This document shows, in pieces, positions 18,588-28,061 of a stretch of 64,000 nucleotides of DNA; position 1 is the first letter of the stretch, and each line of letters starts with the position of its first letter. Origin of the DNA: Deltaproteobacteria bacterium (lineage in GTDB: Bacteria > Desulfobacterota > Desulfobulbia > Desulfobulbales > SURF-16); contig JACRCD010000077.1 in assembly GCA_016219175.1 (NCBI GenBank), positions 62,001-126,000 of the forward strand, in the 5' to 3' direction. The position numbers and the translations under genes were made by a program. The notes beneath the pieces were generated by a model. It worked only from the letters and a program-made list of their open reading frames with translations, was not told the origin of the DNA and ran no database searches.

Positions 18588-20006
18588 ATGCAGAAATTAA
18601 GAACTCTCCTGATTAATCTGCCGGAGGATATTCATGAGGTTCATTATAATAATCATATTCTCCAGCCTTACGGACTGGGGATGATTTCCAGTTATTTGAA
18701 ACAGTGCGGCCGTGACGTCGTGCTTCACGATGCATGCGCCCATGCAACAAAGAGAAAGCAATTACTCCGCTATATCGAGGAGGAGGCTCCGAATGTCCTC
18801 GGCATCACCACCATGACCCATGGCATCCAGCAGGTGGCTGATCTGTTGGCGGATGCCAAAAAAGTACTGCCGGGAGTCACCACCGTAGTCGGCGGACCAC
18901 ATCCTTCTGCTGAGTATCAATCACTGCTGGCGGACCATGAGTCGATAGATATCGCTGTCCGTGGTGAAGGCGAATACACCATGGAGGCCCTCATTGATAG
19001 TCTGCAACGGGGTGGTGATTTGACCGAGGTGCAGGGACTTGCCTTCCGGAAAGGTGAGGAACTCGTGGTGACTCCTGCCAGGCCGCCCATTGCCGATATT
19101 GATTCCCTGCCTTTTTCCGATTGGACGTCCTTCCCCATGGATAAATACTGGTGCGGCTGGACTATCAGAAAAAATTACGCATCGATTCTCTTCAGCCGGG
19201 GGTGTCCTTTTTCCTGTACTTTTTGCGCCCACGATACGGTGCTGGGCCGCAACCAACGAAAACGTTCTCCTGAATTAATCATTGAAGAGCTGAAGCTGCT
19301 CTATGATAAATTTGGTGTCCGGCAATTGCGGGTGGACGATTCCGCCCTGATTGACCGCAAGTGGATTCAGGAAATTTGCGAGGGAATGCTGCGGATGGGA
19401 CGGCCTCTTTTATGGGGATGCAATGTCCGTTCGACCTTGATTGATAAAGAACTGCTGCTTCTCATGAAAAAAAGCGGATTGGTTCGACTCAATTTCGGCA
19501 TTGAGTCGGCGGATAACCGCATGCTGAAGGCCATGAAAAAAGGGCAGACAATTGAAGAGGCGGAAGCGGGAATACGGCTGATTAATGAAGTGGGGATTGT
19601 GGCCTGCTACACCTTTATTGTGGGTTTGCCGGGAGAGACGGAAGAATCGTTACGCAAGACGGTGGATTTTTCGAGAAAACTGGAGAAATGCTTCAATACA
19701 TTCCATATTGCCACTCCATATCCGGGAACGGAGTTTTATGAAACAGCCAAAAAAGAAGGACTGATGGTCAAGAATTGGGCCAATTTTGATTTGTATAAGA
19801 TTGCCTATGTCCCAAAGGGATTGACCAAAGAAATACTGCTTCATCATTATAAACGGTCTTTAACAAAAAATTTGTTCAAACCCTCTTTCATCCTTTGGAA
19901 TATCACACTTACTGAATCATGGATTAATTTTAAGATCCGTTTGCGTTTTGCCTTCCATGTGGTGACGCGTTTTTTAAAGGCAAAAAAATCCATGAGCGTC
20001 GATTGA
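18588..20006 (+). CDS. Cobalamin-binding radical SAM protein
   Basis: A 472-residue protein with a B12-domain-like N-terminus (LQPYGLGMISSYLK, VVGGPHPSAEYQ, VRGEGEYTMEAL) and radical SAM cysteines C206/C210/C213. A VDDSAL strand and GIESAD block follow, and the C-terminus is basic. Motif order and spacing match the protein at 14580 closely. Its start is three bases after the hydrolase stop, so the two are probably translated together. The reaction is inferred to be cobalamin-dependent modification of an unknown glycan or lipid. Confidence 0.87.
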   Translation: MQKLRTLLINLPEDIHEVHYNNHILQPYGLGMISSYLKQCGRDVVLHDACAHATKRKQLLRYIEEEAPNVLGITTMTHGIQQVADLLADAKKVLPGVTTVVGGPHPSAEYQSLLADHESIDIAVRGEGEYTMEALIDSLQRGGDLTEVQGLAFRKGEELVVTPARPPIADIDSLPFSDWTSFPMDKYWCGWTIRKNYASILFSRGCPFSCTFCAHDTVLGRNQRKRSPELIIEELKLLYDKFGVRQLRVDDSALIDRKWIQEICEGMLRMGRPLLWGCNVRSTLIDKELLLLMKKSGLVRLNFGIESADNRMLKAMKKGQTIEEAEAGIRLINEVGIVACYTFIVGLPGETEESLRKTVDFSRKLEKCFNTFHIATPYPGTEFYETAKKEGLMVKNWANFDLYKIAYVPKGLTKEILLHHYKRSLTKNLFKPSFILWNITLTESWINFKIRLRFAFHVVTRFLKAKKSMSVD

Positions 20007-20070
20007 TCACTGGTGACGGGATGAAGAAAAAGAACCAGTCATATTCTGTAATAAAAGGTTGCGGTGTCAT

Positions 20071-21222
20071 ATGCTTGAATATGCAAAAGGAATGCTTCCG
20101 GTATTGTTGAAGCTTGAGAAAGCCTGGAATCAACCAATTACCATAAATGTTGACACCAGCAGCGCCTGCAACCTTTCTTGCAAAATGTGTTTTCGGTCCC
20201 AGGACTATTATGAGGAAAAGCAGCGCATTTTTTTAACCACTGCAACACTCCATAAACTCTATGATCAGTTTCAGCCCAAGATTTTGATTTTTGGCGGGAT
20301 TACGGCAGAACCCTTAATGAATAAAGAAATTGGGGAGCTTGTCGCAATAGCGCATTCCCATAAATCCCGGACGATCATGAGCACCAATGGGCAATTGATG
20401 AGTGAAGAAAAGGCATATACACTTATCAGAAACGGCATCAATTTGGTGAAGTTTTCAGTTGATGCCGCCACGCCAGCCACATATCAGAAAATAAGAGGAA
20501 GCGATTTTGACCATCTTGTCGGCAATATAAGGCGATTTATCGCCATTCAGAAAGAGTTAAAGATATCTCGGCAACTGGCCCGGCTCGATTTTGTTATCCA
20601 GAAAGATAATTTGGATGATATTATTCCATTCCTGAAGTTAAATCGTGATTTGGGGCTTCATTTTGCCGGCTTCCTGCCTGTTAATTTCAAGCAATTCACC
20701 CAGGAGTCGGTGGCGGATTTCCGGCAGGGGTATAATGTTGCAAAGATAATCAGCATTTTAAGGAAGGCAGCCGATAAGGCCCGGGAATACGGGGTGAAAA
20801 CAAATCTTGAGGCGCTGCTGAGAGGAGCCGATAAGATTGGTGCTGCTGAATCATATGAACCGGCCATGGATGATTATTATCTTCCCTGGTATAAATATAC
20901 CCGGGCCAGAGATTATCTCTGTCTCTATCCCTGGTTGCAGCTGGCCGTTCTTGTTAATGGCGATGTTTCCATCTGTTGTGATACCTTTGGCTACAATGTT
21001 TTTAATGAAGGTGGCGGAGAGCGGGAGAAGGGTCTGGTGCTTGGAAATATTCATCATGATGATTTACGGGCGTTGTGGAACGGCAAGAAACTGCGGATGA
21101 TTCGCCGCATGTTCAAAAATGGGGAAAATTTACAAAAATTTAAAAGTTGTAAGGGATGCATTTATAAACTGAATATTTTTTACGAAATTCGCATGAATAA
21201 TCTTTTTTCAACCTTACGGTAA
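20071..21222 (+). CDS. Radical SAM protein with SPASM-like C-terminus
   Basis: A 383-residue protein without a B12 domain. The radical SAM motif is early (C33/C37/C40, CNLSCKMCF), followed by a KFSVDAATPATYQKIRG strand. The C-terminal part carries several cysteines (YLCLYPW, ISICCD-type and SCKGC blocks), as in SPASM-domain enzymes that bind auxiliary clusters. SPASM enzymes include peptide maturases, dehydrogenases and epimerases, and the sugar-acting members oxidise or epimerise carbons. A TTG at 20059 is possible, but the ATG at 20071 follows AAAAGG and was chosen. Confidence 0.85.
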   Translation: MLEYAKGMLPVLLKLEKAWNQPITINVDTSSACNLSCKMCFRSQDYYEEKQRIFLTTATLHKLYDQFQPKILIFGGITAEPLMNKEIGELVAIAHSHKSRTIMSTNGQLMSEEKAYTLIRNGINLVKFSVDAATPATYQKIRGSDFDHLVGNIRRFIAIQKELKISRQLARLDFVIQKDNLDDIIPFLKLNRDLGLHFAGFLPVNFKQFTQESVADFRQGYNVAKIISILRKAADKAREYGVKTNLEALLRGADKIGAAESYEPAMDDYYLPWYKYTRARDYLCLYPWLQLAVLVNGDVSICCDTFGYNVFNEGGGEREKGLVLGNIHHDDLRALWNGKKLRMIRRMFKNGENLQKFKSCKGCIYKLNIFYEIRMNNLFSTLR

Positions 21223-21265
21223 CTGGTGCGTGCAAATTGAAGAGTAGGAATTTGCCTAATTGATA

Positions 21266-22270
21266 ATGCAGATAAAGAAGGGAAGAACTATAGGAGGACT
21301 GCTCCTCGGCGGTCTTCTGATTTGGATTGTTTCAAGGCTTGACATAGATTGGCAGGAAGTTATCCGGATTATGCTCTCCATTGACCCCCTCTTTATTTTT
21401 GCCGGCTACCTGCTGATGGTCGGTGTTTTTCTCTGCGCGGCGCTCCGGTGGATGCTGGTTGTCAAGGAGTTGGATACCCTGGTCGGCGACAGGTCGTATT
21501 TCTATTTTTTGCGTTATGCCGTCCTTGGCGGAGTCTCTGAAATCCTTTTCCTGGGTGCTCTGGGCAATATCGGCGTAAAAAGCATGGCGCTCAAAATTGA
21601 TGGCCAGGTTCCCTTAACCAAGGGAACGTATTCCGTTCTTTTTGATCAGCTCATCACCCTGCTGATTAATACCTTTTTTCTCCTTCCCGCCTGCCTGTTC
21701 CTGGCTAAGATGATTTCTTTGGCACAGGGAGTATGGCTGGCAGCAACTCTGCTCCTGCTTTTTTTTCTGCTTTTTTGGGTTTGTAACCGCTTTATGATTG
21801 GTTCGGTTATGTGGCTTTACTCTGTCGTCCTCCAGGCACTCGCATTTCTGCCTTTTGCCAAAAAGAGACTGCCGGAACAGGCCACCCGAAAAGATCAATT
21901 TGCGATCAGTCGGGCAGCCTCCCTGAAGGTTTTTTTGGTTGCCATCATGAAATATCTTTTGCTGGCGGCCTTTTCCTTCACTGTTGCTTTGGCCGTGGGC
22001 ATTTCTCTCCCCTTTTCGATTTTTTTGCTCAGCGAGGGGGCTGTCATGACCCTGGTGACATTTCCGATACTTCCTGGCAATGTCGGGGTCTCTGAGGCAG
22101 GATGGTATGGTGTCCTCTCTCTTGTCGGGATTACAAGTCAAGCCTCTCTCATGGCCTTTATGATCACATCCCGCCTGCTTTTCAATCTTTCCGTTTTGCT
22201 GGTCGGGTTTACGGTATGGCTTATTCACTTTCTGTGCTTCCGGGAGAAAAGAGAAGCTGCGGAGTTTTGA
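21266..22270 (+). CDS. Flippase-like integral membrane protein (UPF0104/LPG synthase TM family)
   Basis: A 334-residue protein with about eight hydrophobic helices. The MALKIDGQVPLTKGTYSVLFDQLITL and FPILPGNVGVSEAGWYG blocks are characteristic of the UPF0104 / lysylphosphatidylglycerol synthase transmembrane family. Members are thought to move or modify lipid-linked substrates. In glycan clusters they are often annotated as flippase-like, but activity is not proven. ATG at 21266 is preferred to the TTG two codons earlier. It sits between a radical SAM gene and a methyltransferase gene, suggesting a lipid-linked intermediate. Confidence 0.82.
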   Translation: MQIKKGRTIGGLLLGGLLIWIVSRLDIDWQEVIRIMLSIDPLFIFAGYLLMVGVFLCAALRWMLVVKELDTLVGDRSYFYFLRYAVLGGVSEILFLGALGNIGVKSMALKIDGQVPLTKGTYSVLFDQLITLLINTFFLLPACLFLAKMISLAQGVWLAATLLLLFFLLFWVCNRFMIGSVMWLYSVVLQALAFLPFAKKRLPEQATRKDQFAISRAASLKVFLVAIMKYLLLAAFSFTVALAVGISLPFSIFLLSEGAVMTLVTFPILPGNVGVSEAGWYGVLSLVGITSQASLMAFMITSRLLFNLSVLLVGFTVWLIHFLCFREKREAAEF

Positions 22271-22303
22271 GTTTGATGATCGTTTTCGATACAGAGGGAT
22301 TTC

Positions 22304-23176
22304 ATGACATTGACAACCCAGCGGGTGATTGATTTCGGGGAGAAGGTGTGGAGGCATATGCACCCTTATACCCCTGACGTAATTATCCGCTTTTTAGGCC
22401 TGCTGGTTACCCGGATCCTCTTCCGGGTAGCAGACAGGAAGATTGAACGGGTTCAGCGCGAACTCGGTTTGCCTTGTCTTCCTCCTGCTCATCTGCGCTA
22501 CCGGGTCTGGGGGGATCCTGATATCAACACCTTTGTTTGGAGTGGTAAACATGTTGCCCGGGATATCGTTCATGCGTTGGAAAAAAATGGTAGACCTCTT
22601 GCTGATTTTCGCAAGATTCTCGATTTTGGCTGTGGATGCGGGCGCATTGAAATGTTTCTTACTCAACTGCTTCATGTTGATGCCCATTACCATGGGGTGG
22701 ATATTGATAGAGAAGAAATCAACTGGTGCAGGGAAAACATGCCATCGTCCTATGCGGTGAACGACCGTCTACCTCCTCTCGCTGGGGCGGAGGGCCAGTA
22801 TGATCTGATTATTGCCATTGCTGTTTTCAGACATTTATCTGTTGCTGACCAAAAGAGCTGGCTGGCAGAGTTTAAGCGGCTGTTGGCCCCTGGCGGGATT
22901 TGCCTCATTTCCCTGCATGGTCATTTCTGCTGGAAGGATTTTTCAGCGGAAGATCAGCTGTGCCTCCAGGAAAAGGGGTTTCTGCTGAAGGACATAGTTG
23001 ATCCCTACCAGAGGAGTGTTTTCCCCTCTTGGTACAGAGCGGCGTATCATTCCCGCGCCTTTGCCACGAAATTGTATGGAAATTTTTTTGAGATAATGGA
23101 TTATATCGAGCAGGGGGTGGAAAATGAGACGGATCTGTTGGTGCTGAAACAGGATGCTGCTTCATGGTGTCGGTAA
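22304..23176 (+). CDS. Class I SAM methyltransferase
   Basis: A 290-residue protein. The SAM-binding core starts at D107 (ILDFGCGCGRIE), then GVDIDREEINWC and IIAIAVFRHLS, followed by APGGICLISLHG. The first 100 residues are a helical cap. The fold and motifs are those of type 11/12 methyltransferases that act on small molecules or sugars. The final 60 or so residues are beta-rich and end in a WYRAAYHS segment seen in sugar methyltransferases. It follows the flippase-like gene after 33 nt. Confidence 0.82.
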   Translation: MTLTTQRVIDFGEKVWRHMHPYTPDVIIRFLGLLVTRILFRVADRKIERVQRELGLPCLPPAHLRYRVWGDPDINTFVWSGKHVARDIVHALEKNGRPLADFRKILDFGCGCGRIEMFLTQLLHVDAHYHGVDIDREEINWCRENMPSSYAVNDRLPPLAGAEGQYDLIIAIAVFRHLSVADQKSWLAEFKRLLAPGGICLISLHGHFCWKDFSAEDQLCLQEKGFLLKDIVDPYQRSVFPSWYRAAYHSRAFATKLYGNFFEIMDYIEQGVENETDLLVLKQDAASWCR

Positions 23177-23251
23177 AGATTGTTTCGCTGAATTTGCTTC
23201 CGTGCCGATTGGGGGAAAGTGTTTTGCAAAGAAAGGGGAGAAGGTTCGACG

Positions 23252-24235
23252 ATGGCACATGATAATTTTTTGTATGCCTCCTTAAAAAAGGTACTTCATA
23301 TTCCGGAAAAAATACCCCCTTTTGTGCAGATTGCCGTGACCAATCTGTGCAACAAGGACTGTAAAATGTGCATTCGTTTCCAAGTGCCCATTGAACAGCG
23401 GCATATGCCGTTGGCAGATTTCAAAACCATCGTTGACAGGATTAGGGGAGCCCGAGCCGTCACTCTGGTGGGAATGGGTGAACCTCTACTGTATCCGGAA
23501 CTCATAGAGGCAATCCGCTATTGCCGTCTGAAAGGGCTTGATACCCGGCTGACGACGAATGGCATCCTTTTGAGGCAGAAAGCCGCGGAACTGGTGGAAG
23601 CGGGACTGGGCAGCATTCATGTCTCCATGGAAAATGTCCGGCAGGAGGAACTCAAAGAGGATCTTCTCAACTTGATGGGCGAGCAGGAAAAGAGGGGCAA
23701 GAACACCCCGGAGATTGTGCTGCAGCCAATATTGTTTGAGGATCCTGGGAGGGGGCGGACCGTTCAGGATGTGTATGATGTGATTTCATGGGCAGCCGAA
23801 CATGGGATAAAAAAGGTCAATATTGCCCGGGTGGATAAGAGGACCGATCCCACCATGCAGCGGCCCGGCGTAGAGCAGGAACAGGTCATTTTCCGAGAAC
23901 TTGCGAAGTTGCGACGGCAATACCGGATTCGGATTGATTGTCTGCAAGACCAGGTATACAGCGGGTTGAAAGGGAAATTATATAAATTCATGAAACCGCT
24001 TTTGCGGTTGGACTCCTTCTGCTATCGCTTATTGGATTATGTTTATATTGATGTTAACGGCAATGTTCATCCGTGCCCCATTGATATGGGGCAGATCATG
24101 GGTAATATTTTTCAGGAAAGCCTGGAGGAAATCTGGCATGGGGAGAGATTTTCCTCAATCAGGGAGAATCAGCAGAAGTATGCCTTCTGTCGAAAATGTG
24201 ATTTTCTCAAATTGAAGCAGATTAACGGCGTATGA
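23252..24235 (+). CDS. Radical SAM protein with SPASM-like C-terminus
   Basis: A 327-residue protein. The cluster motif CNKDCKMCI lies at C33/C37/C40, with a GMGEPLLYPELIEAI block typical of the radical SAM barrel and a C-terminal YVDINGNVHPC/FCRKC region that can hold an auxiliary cluster. The frame is open upstream to a GTG at 23219, but a strong AGGGGAGAAGG site just before the ATG at 23252 decides the start. The last codons overlap the next B12 radical SAM gene (ATGA), suggesting sequential action of the two enzymes. Confidence 0.85.
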   Translation: MAHDNFLYASLKKVLHIPEKIPPFVQIAVTNLCNKDCKMCIRFQVPIEQRHMPLADFKTIVDRIRGARAVTLVGMGEPLLYPELIEAIRYCRLKGLDTRLTTNGILLRQKAAELVEAGLGSIHVSMENVRQEELKEDLLNLMGEQEKRGKNTPEIVLQPILFEDPGRGRTVQDVYDVISWAAEHGIKKVNIARVDKRTDPTMQRPGVEQEQVIFRELAKLRRQYRIRIDCLQDQVYSGLKGKLYKFMKPLLRLDSFCYRLLDYVYIDVNGNVHPCPIDMGQIMGNIFQESLEEIWHGERFSSIRENQQKYAFCRKCDFLKLKQINGV

Positions 24236-25680
24236 GAAAGAAAGTTCTGTTAATTAATCCGCGGAAAGGGTGGCGGCCGCCATTGGGTCTTCTCTATGTG
24301 GCCAGCTATGTTCGCGCCGCCGGTTATGAAGTGAAGGTGGTTGAGTTCATTGATGAAGTATTCTTTCCCCGTGGAAACGATGATCTTTGGTGTGAGATTG
24401 AGCATTTTTCTCCTGATTTCATAGGACTGGGTGTGATCAGCTGGAATCGGAGGGTTGCCGGTGAAATCATTGCCCGCCTGAAAAGTCTGTTGCCTGCAGC
24501 GCTTTTGTTTTGTGGAGGGAAAGATCCCACCTTCAAGCCTTCCGCCTATTTTGATTTTGGGGTGGACTACGTAGTCCATGGCGAGGGGGAGCAGAGCTGT
24601 GTCCGGTTGCTTGATGCGCTGAATGCCGGGGAGGACGTTCTCTCCATAAAAGGGCTTTATTTGTTAAGCAATGGAGAGCGGGTCAACACCGGCAAATCAG
24701 AGCCGATGCCGGTAACCGATTTGCTCTACCCTGCTTTTGAGCTGGTGGATTATGATCACTATTGTGACATCCGATTAGGTGGGATACCGGGTCATTTTGT
24801 CAGAACGGGGTTTCTCATGGCCAATCGAGGCTGCCCCTTCAAATGCAGGTTTTGTACGGATCCCATTCGCAATATCTATCGGGAGCGGCCCATTGAGGAC
24901 ATTATTGCCGAAATTAAATGGCAAATAGACAATTGGCAGATAAAAGGACTTGTCCTTCTTGATGACCTTTTTTACTTCAGTGACTCCAGGGTTAGCGAGT
25001 TCTGTACCCGAATTCTGGAGGAGGGAATTCGCCTCAAGCTCTATGCCCAGACAAGAGTTGATCGAATCGGTTCAAAGGAAACTCTTGCCTTAATGGCCAA
25101 GGCGGGTTTCATTCAGCTGGCTCTGGGGGTTGAGTCAGGCTCGCAGCGCATGCTGGATATCATGAATAAGGGGACCATGTTGAGCCAGATTGTTAAGGCC
25201 ATTGCCGATATCAATGAAGCGGGTATCTATACTTACGCATTTCTGATAATTGGTTTTCCTGAAGAGACAGAAAATGATCTGCAATTGACGGAAAAGTTTC
25301 TGCGGCAGGTTAAACCTACCTTTGCGGCGGTAAACTATTTTATGCCCATGCCGGGTACGGAATATTACAATGTCGAGGATGAAGAGAATCTGCTGGATCT
25401 GTCCTATTCCCTTACGGAGAATCAACAGCAATTTCATTCTCCCCTGCCAAAGGAAAAGATCATTGAATACCGGGGAAGGTTTCTTGCCGCGGTCCAGCGA
25501 AGCGCGGATCTCAACCTCTTGCGTTACCCGGCTTTTTACCTGTGGATCGTCCAGTTATTTCTTTTTTCACCGACGGTGATATTCCGGGGTATTGTCCAGC
25601 AATGGCAAAAGCAGACCTACACCAGTTATTTCGACGCTGTTCGAACATCCATGATCAACTATCGAATTTACCGTCGTTGA
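24232..25680 (+). CDS. Cobalamin-binding radical SAM protein
   Basis: A 482-residue protein. The N-terminal region (PPLGLLYVASYVRAAGYE, FCGGKDPTFKP, VVHGEGEQSC) is B12-domain-like, although the usual VGG is CGG. The iron-sulphur motif is C201/C205/C208. LLDDLFYFSD and LGVESGS follow. The C-terminal 70 residues are hydrophobic (YLWIVQLFLFSPTVIF) and may associate with the membrane. ATGA overlap with the SPASM-type gene upstream and a two-base distance to the open frame of the next radical SAM gene make this a three-gene radical SAM cassette. Confidence 0.87.
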   Translation: MRKKVLLINPRKGWRPPLGLLYVASYVRAAGYEVKVVEFIDEVFFPRGNDDLWCEIEHFSPDFIGLGVISWNRRVAGEIIARLKSLLPAALLFCGGKDPTFKPSAYFDFGVDYVVHGEGEQSCVRLLDALNAGEDVLSIKGLYLLSNGERVNTGKSEPMPVTDLLYPAFELVDYDHYCDIRLGGIPGHFVRTGFLMANRGCPFKCRFCTDPIRNIYRERPIEDIIAEIKWQIDNWQIKGLVLLDDLFYFSDSRVSEFCTRILEEGIRLKLYAQTRVDRIGSKETLALMAKAGFIQLALGVESGSQRMLDIMNKGTMLSQIVKAIADINEAGIYTYAFLIIGFPEETENDLQLTEKFLRQVKPTFAAVNYFMPMPGTEYYNVEDEENLLDLSYSLTENQQQFHSPLPKEKIIEYRGRFLAAVQRSADLNLLRYPAFYLWIVQLFLFSPTVIFRGIVQQWQKQTYTSYFDAVRTSMINYRIYRR

Positions 25681-25687
25681 GTTGCCT

Positions 25688-26767
25688 ATGAAGAAAATAA
25701 GCATCCTGGCCAATTCTATTCTGGCTTTTATCAATTACAGGAAGAAAAGAACGGTCCTAGGTAATGCTCCCAGCTATATCTGGCTCGAACCCACAAACCA
25801 CTGTAACTTACGATGCGTCATGTGTCCTAATGGTGCAGGCAAGGTCACTGTCGATAAAGGATATATGGATTACGATCTGTTTACCCGGATCATTGACCAG
25901 ATTTCCCCCCATACTTCGGCGTTGACCCTTGCGGTTGGCGGCGAATCCCTGCTGCACCCACGGTTTGTTGATATGGTCCATTACAGCAAGTCCAAGGGGA
26001 TGAAGGTCTTGCTCAATACGAATGCCACCCTGCTGTATGCCGGTATGTCTGAGGAATTACTGGATGCCGAACTTGATTATATCAGCTTTGCCTTTGATGG
26101 ATTCACCAAGGAGAGTTATGAGAAAGCCCGGCGGGGAGCAAAATTCAATGATACACTTGGCAATATAAATGGTTTTTTGCGACTCAAAAGAAGCAAAAGG
26201 GCAGAAAAGCCTTACTGTGTTCTGTCTGTCTTGAATTTAGGTCTCGGGGGATGTAGTGAGAGCGACAAGCAGCGATTCATCTCCGGTTTGGACGAGGGGA
26301 TTGATGAAATTCGCCAAAGGGAGGTTGCCTCATGGGGGAGCATTTTTAAGGATGAAACATCCTTTGCGCATCGAGCCCATGAAGGTGTTTATCCTCCATG
26401 CTCTAGACTCTGGAGTACAACGTGTATCAGCTGGAATGGAGAAGTCGTGCCGTGTATTTACAATGCGAACCGGGAGTATGTGCTGGGGTCTTTGGAGAAC
26501 GCATCCCTGCTGGATATATGGAACGGTGAGGCAATGATCGGCCTGAGGGAGTCAATGCTGGATGGTTCTTATCTGAGACGATCTCCCTTGTGTGAGAATT
26601 GCATTGTCCTTGGCACTCCCCCGCTGCTCGGTGTGCCAAGTGGGTTGCGGCTGTCCATGGCCGATGCGCTGGTTAATTTCGTAGGTTTCGGTTTGGAAAA
26701 ATTCATGCTTCAGTTTGCCAATAAAATTCGAAAAAATAAATTCACGACCCTGACCATCAAGGGTTAA
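25688..26767 (+). CDS. Radical SAM protein with SPASM domain
   Basis: A 359-residue protein. The cluster motif CNLRCVMCP is at C39/C43/C46, followed by AVGGESLLHPRFVDMV and FAFDGFTKESYEKARRG, typical of SPASM-family enzymes. The C-terminal half has PPCSRLW, CISWNGEVVPC and CENC, which fit auxiliary iron-sulphur ligands. A TTG at 25682 is in frame; the ATG at 25688 gives MKKISIL. It ends the three-gene radical SAM cassette and precedes the aminotransferase by 31 nt. Substrate unknown; dehydrogenation or epimerisation of a sugar is one possibility. Confidence 0.85.
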   Translation: MKKISILANSILAFINYRKKRTVLGNAPSYIWLEPTNHCNLRCVMCPNGAGKVTVDKGYMDYDLFTRIIDQISPHTSALTLAVGGESLLHPRFVDMVHYSKSKGMKVLLNTNATLLYAGMSEELLDAELDYISFAFDGFTKESYEKARRGAKFNDTLGNINGFLRLKRSKRAEKPYCVLSVLNLGLGGCSESDKQRFISGLDEGIDEIRQREVASWGSIFKDETSFAHRAHEGVYPPCSRLWSTTCISWNGEVVPCIYNANREYVLGSLENASLLDIWNGEAMIGLRESMLDGSYLRRSPLCENCIVLGTPPLLGVPSGLRLSMADALVNFVGFGLEKFMLQFANKIRKNKFTTLTIKG

Positions 26768-26798
26768 AATTGGTTCCGGGAAAAGAGAGAGACGCAAT

Positions 26799-28055
26799 AT
26801 GCCGCTGAGAATGAGGGCCATCCCGCGTGTATGGGTTGATTTGAAAACCACGGAAGTGCTGTCAGCTGTTTGTGGACTGCTCAATGTCCCGAAAGCCAGG
26901 GGAAATTCATCCCGGCAAAGGTTCGAAAATGAGTTTGCCCAGTTTATCGGTGTCAAACTTGCGGTCAGCTTTACGAATTGTCGTTCCGCTCTTTATTTTA
27001 TTTTAAAGTCCCTGAATTTTTCTCAGGGGGATGAGGTGATATTGCCGGCCTTTACCTTCTGGGTTGATGTTGCGGTGGTAGAGTTGGCCGGATTGAAACC
27101 GGTTTTTGTCGATGTAGATCCGGCATCCATGAATATTGATCCTGGGCAAATTGAACAGGCCGTGAGCAAACGGACAAAGGCTATTTTGCTGGCCCATCTC
27201 AATGGGTTGCCGGTTGATATGGGAGCTGTCATGCCTCTTGCCCGGAGGCACAATCTTCGGGTGATTGAGGATAGTGCGCGTTCCTGCGGGGCGAGATGTG
27301 ATGGAAAGAGGGTTGGTTCCTTTGATATTGGCGCCTTCAGTTTTGGGTATGGGAAATCATTTTATGGTTTTGGGGGGGGGATGGTCACCTCTGATGATAC
27401 AGAGTTTATTGACCGTTTACGCCAATTGAAAGCTGATTTTCACCAGGTAACAGTGGGGGGTATGTATAAAACAATCCTTAAAGGGTGTCTGCTGAAGTTT
27501 TTAAATACACCCTCCCTCCACGGGTTCACCCTGTTTCCCTGCGCCTATCGGTATGAAATAAACCATGATGCCCGCTTCAACTCCTGGTTTAAAATAAAAA
27601 AACCTTACCTGGACTCAGTTCCAGAGCAGTTCAGGGCGGATATGTTCGATTTGCAGACAAAATTTTGTTTCAGGCAGATCCAGACCATCGATCAATCGAA
27701 CGCTGTCCGCCACAACTATCTCAAAATATTAAATAATGAATTTGCGCATCTCCCCGAGGTGCGTATTCCGGTTTCTCCTGCCAATCGAGAAAACATCAAT
27801 GTACATTATGCCGTGAGTGTGGAGCGGAAAAGAGAACTCCAGGTGTTTCTCATGGAGAATGGAATTGATGCCCAGGATGAGTCGGCTGAAGATGTGACGC
27901 AGATGGAACGGTTTAAAAAATATGCGACCAATGCTTATCCGAATGCGGCCAAATTGCATCAGCGGGTTGTCTATCTTCCCTGTCATCCATGCCTGTCTGA
28001 GGATGACGTGAGGAGGCTGGCCGGTAAAGTAAAAGAGTTTTACGGGCGCAGTTAG
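26799..28055 (+). CDS. DegT/DnrJ/EryC1/StrS-family aminotransferase
   Basis: A 418-residue PLP-dependent enzyme. Early blocks (FENEFAQFIGVKLAVSFTN, GDEVILPAFTFW, PVFVDVDPASMNID) and the PLP-lysine region with K186 in SFGYGKSF, followed by a glycine-rich GFGGGMVTS stretch, are diagnostic of sugar aminotransferases that convert a nucleotide-linked keto sugar to an amino sugar. The C-terminus is about 40 residues longer than minimal members. A run of nine G (27372-27380) encodes the glycine stretch and could be slip-prone. No dehydratase is obvious beside it, so the keto-sugar precursor is unclear. Confidence 0.85.
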   Translation: MPLRMRAIPRVWVDLKTTEVLSAVCGLLNVPKARGNSSRQRFENEFAQFIGVKLAVSFTNCRSALYFILKSLNFSQGDEVILPAFTFWVDVAVVELAGLKPVFVDVDPASMNIDPGQIEQAVSKRTKAILLAHLNGLPVDMGAVMPLARRHNLRVIEDSARSCGARCDGKRVGSFDIGAFSFGYGKSFYGFGGGMVTSDDTEFIDRLRQLKADFHQVTVGGMYKTILKGCLLKFLNTPSLHGFTLFPCAYRYEINHDARFNSWFKIKKPYLDSVPEQFRADMFDLQTKFCFRQIQTIDQSNAVRHNYLKILNNEFAHLPEVRIPVSPANRENINVHYAVSVERKRELQVFLMENGIDAQDESAEDVTQMERFKKYATNAYPNAAKLHQRVVYLPCHPCLSEDDVRRLAGKVKEFYGRS

Positions 28056-28061
28056 GCGGCT

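Noticed and set aside
20009-20039. ACTGGT/ACCAGT pair in a short gap
   Set aside because: A six-base stem with a 19-nt loop and no T-run is too weak to call a terminator.
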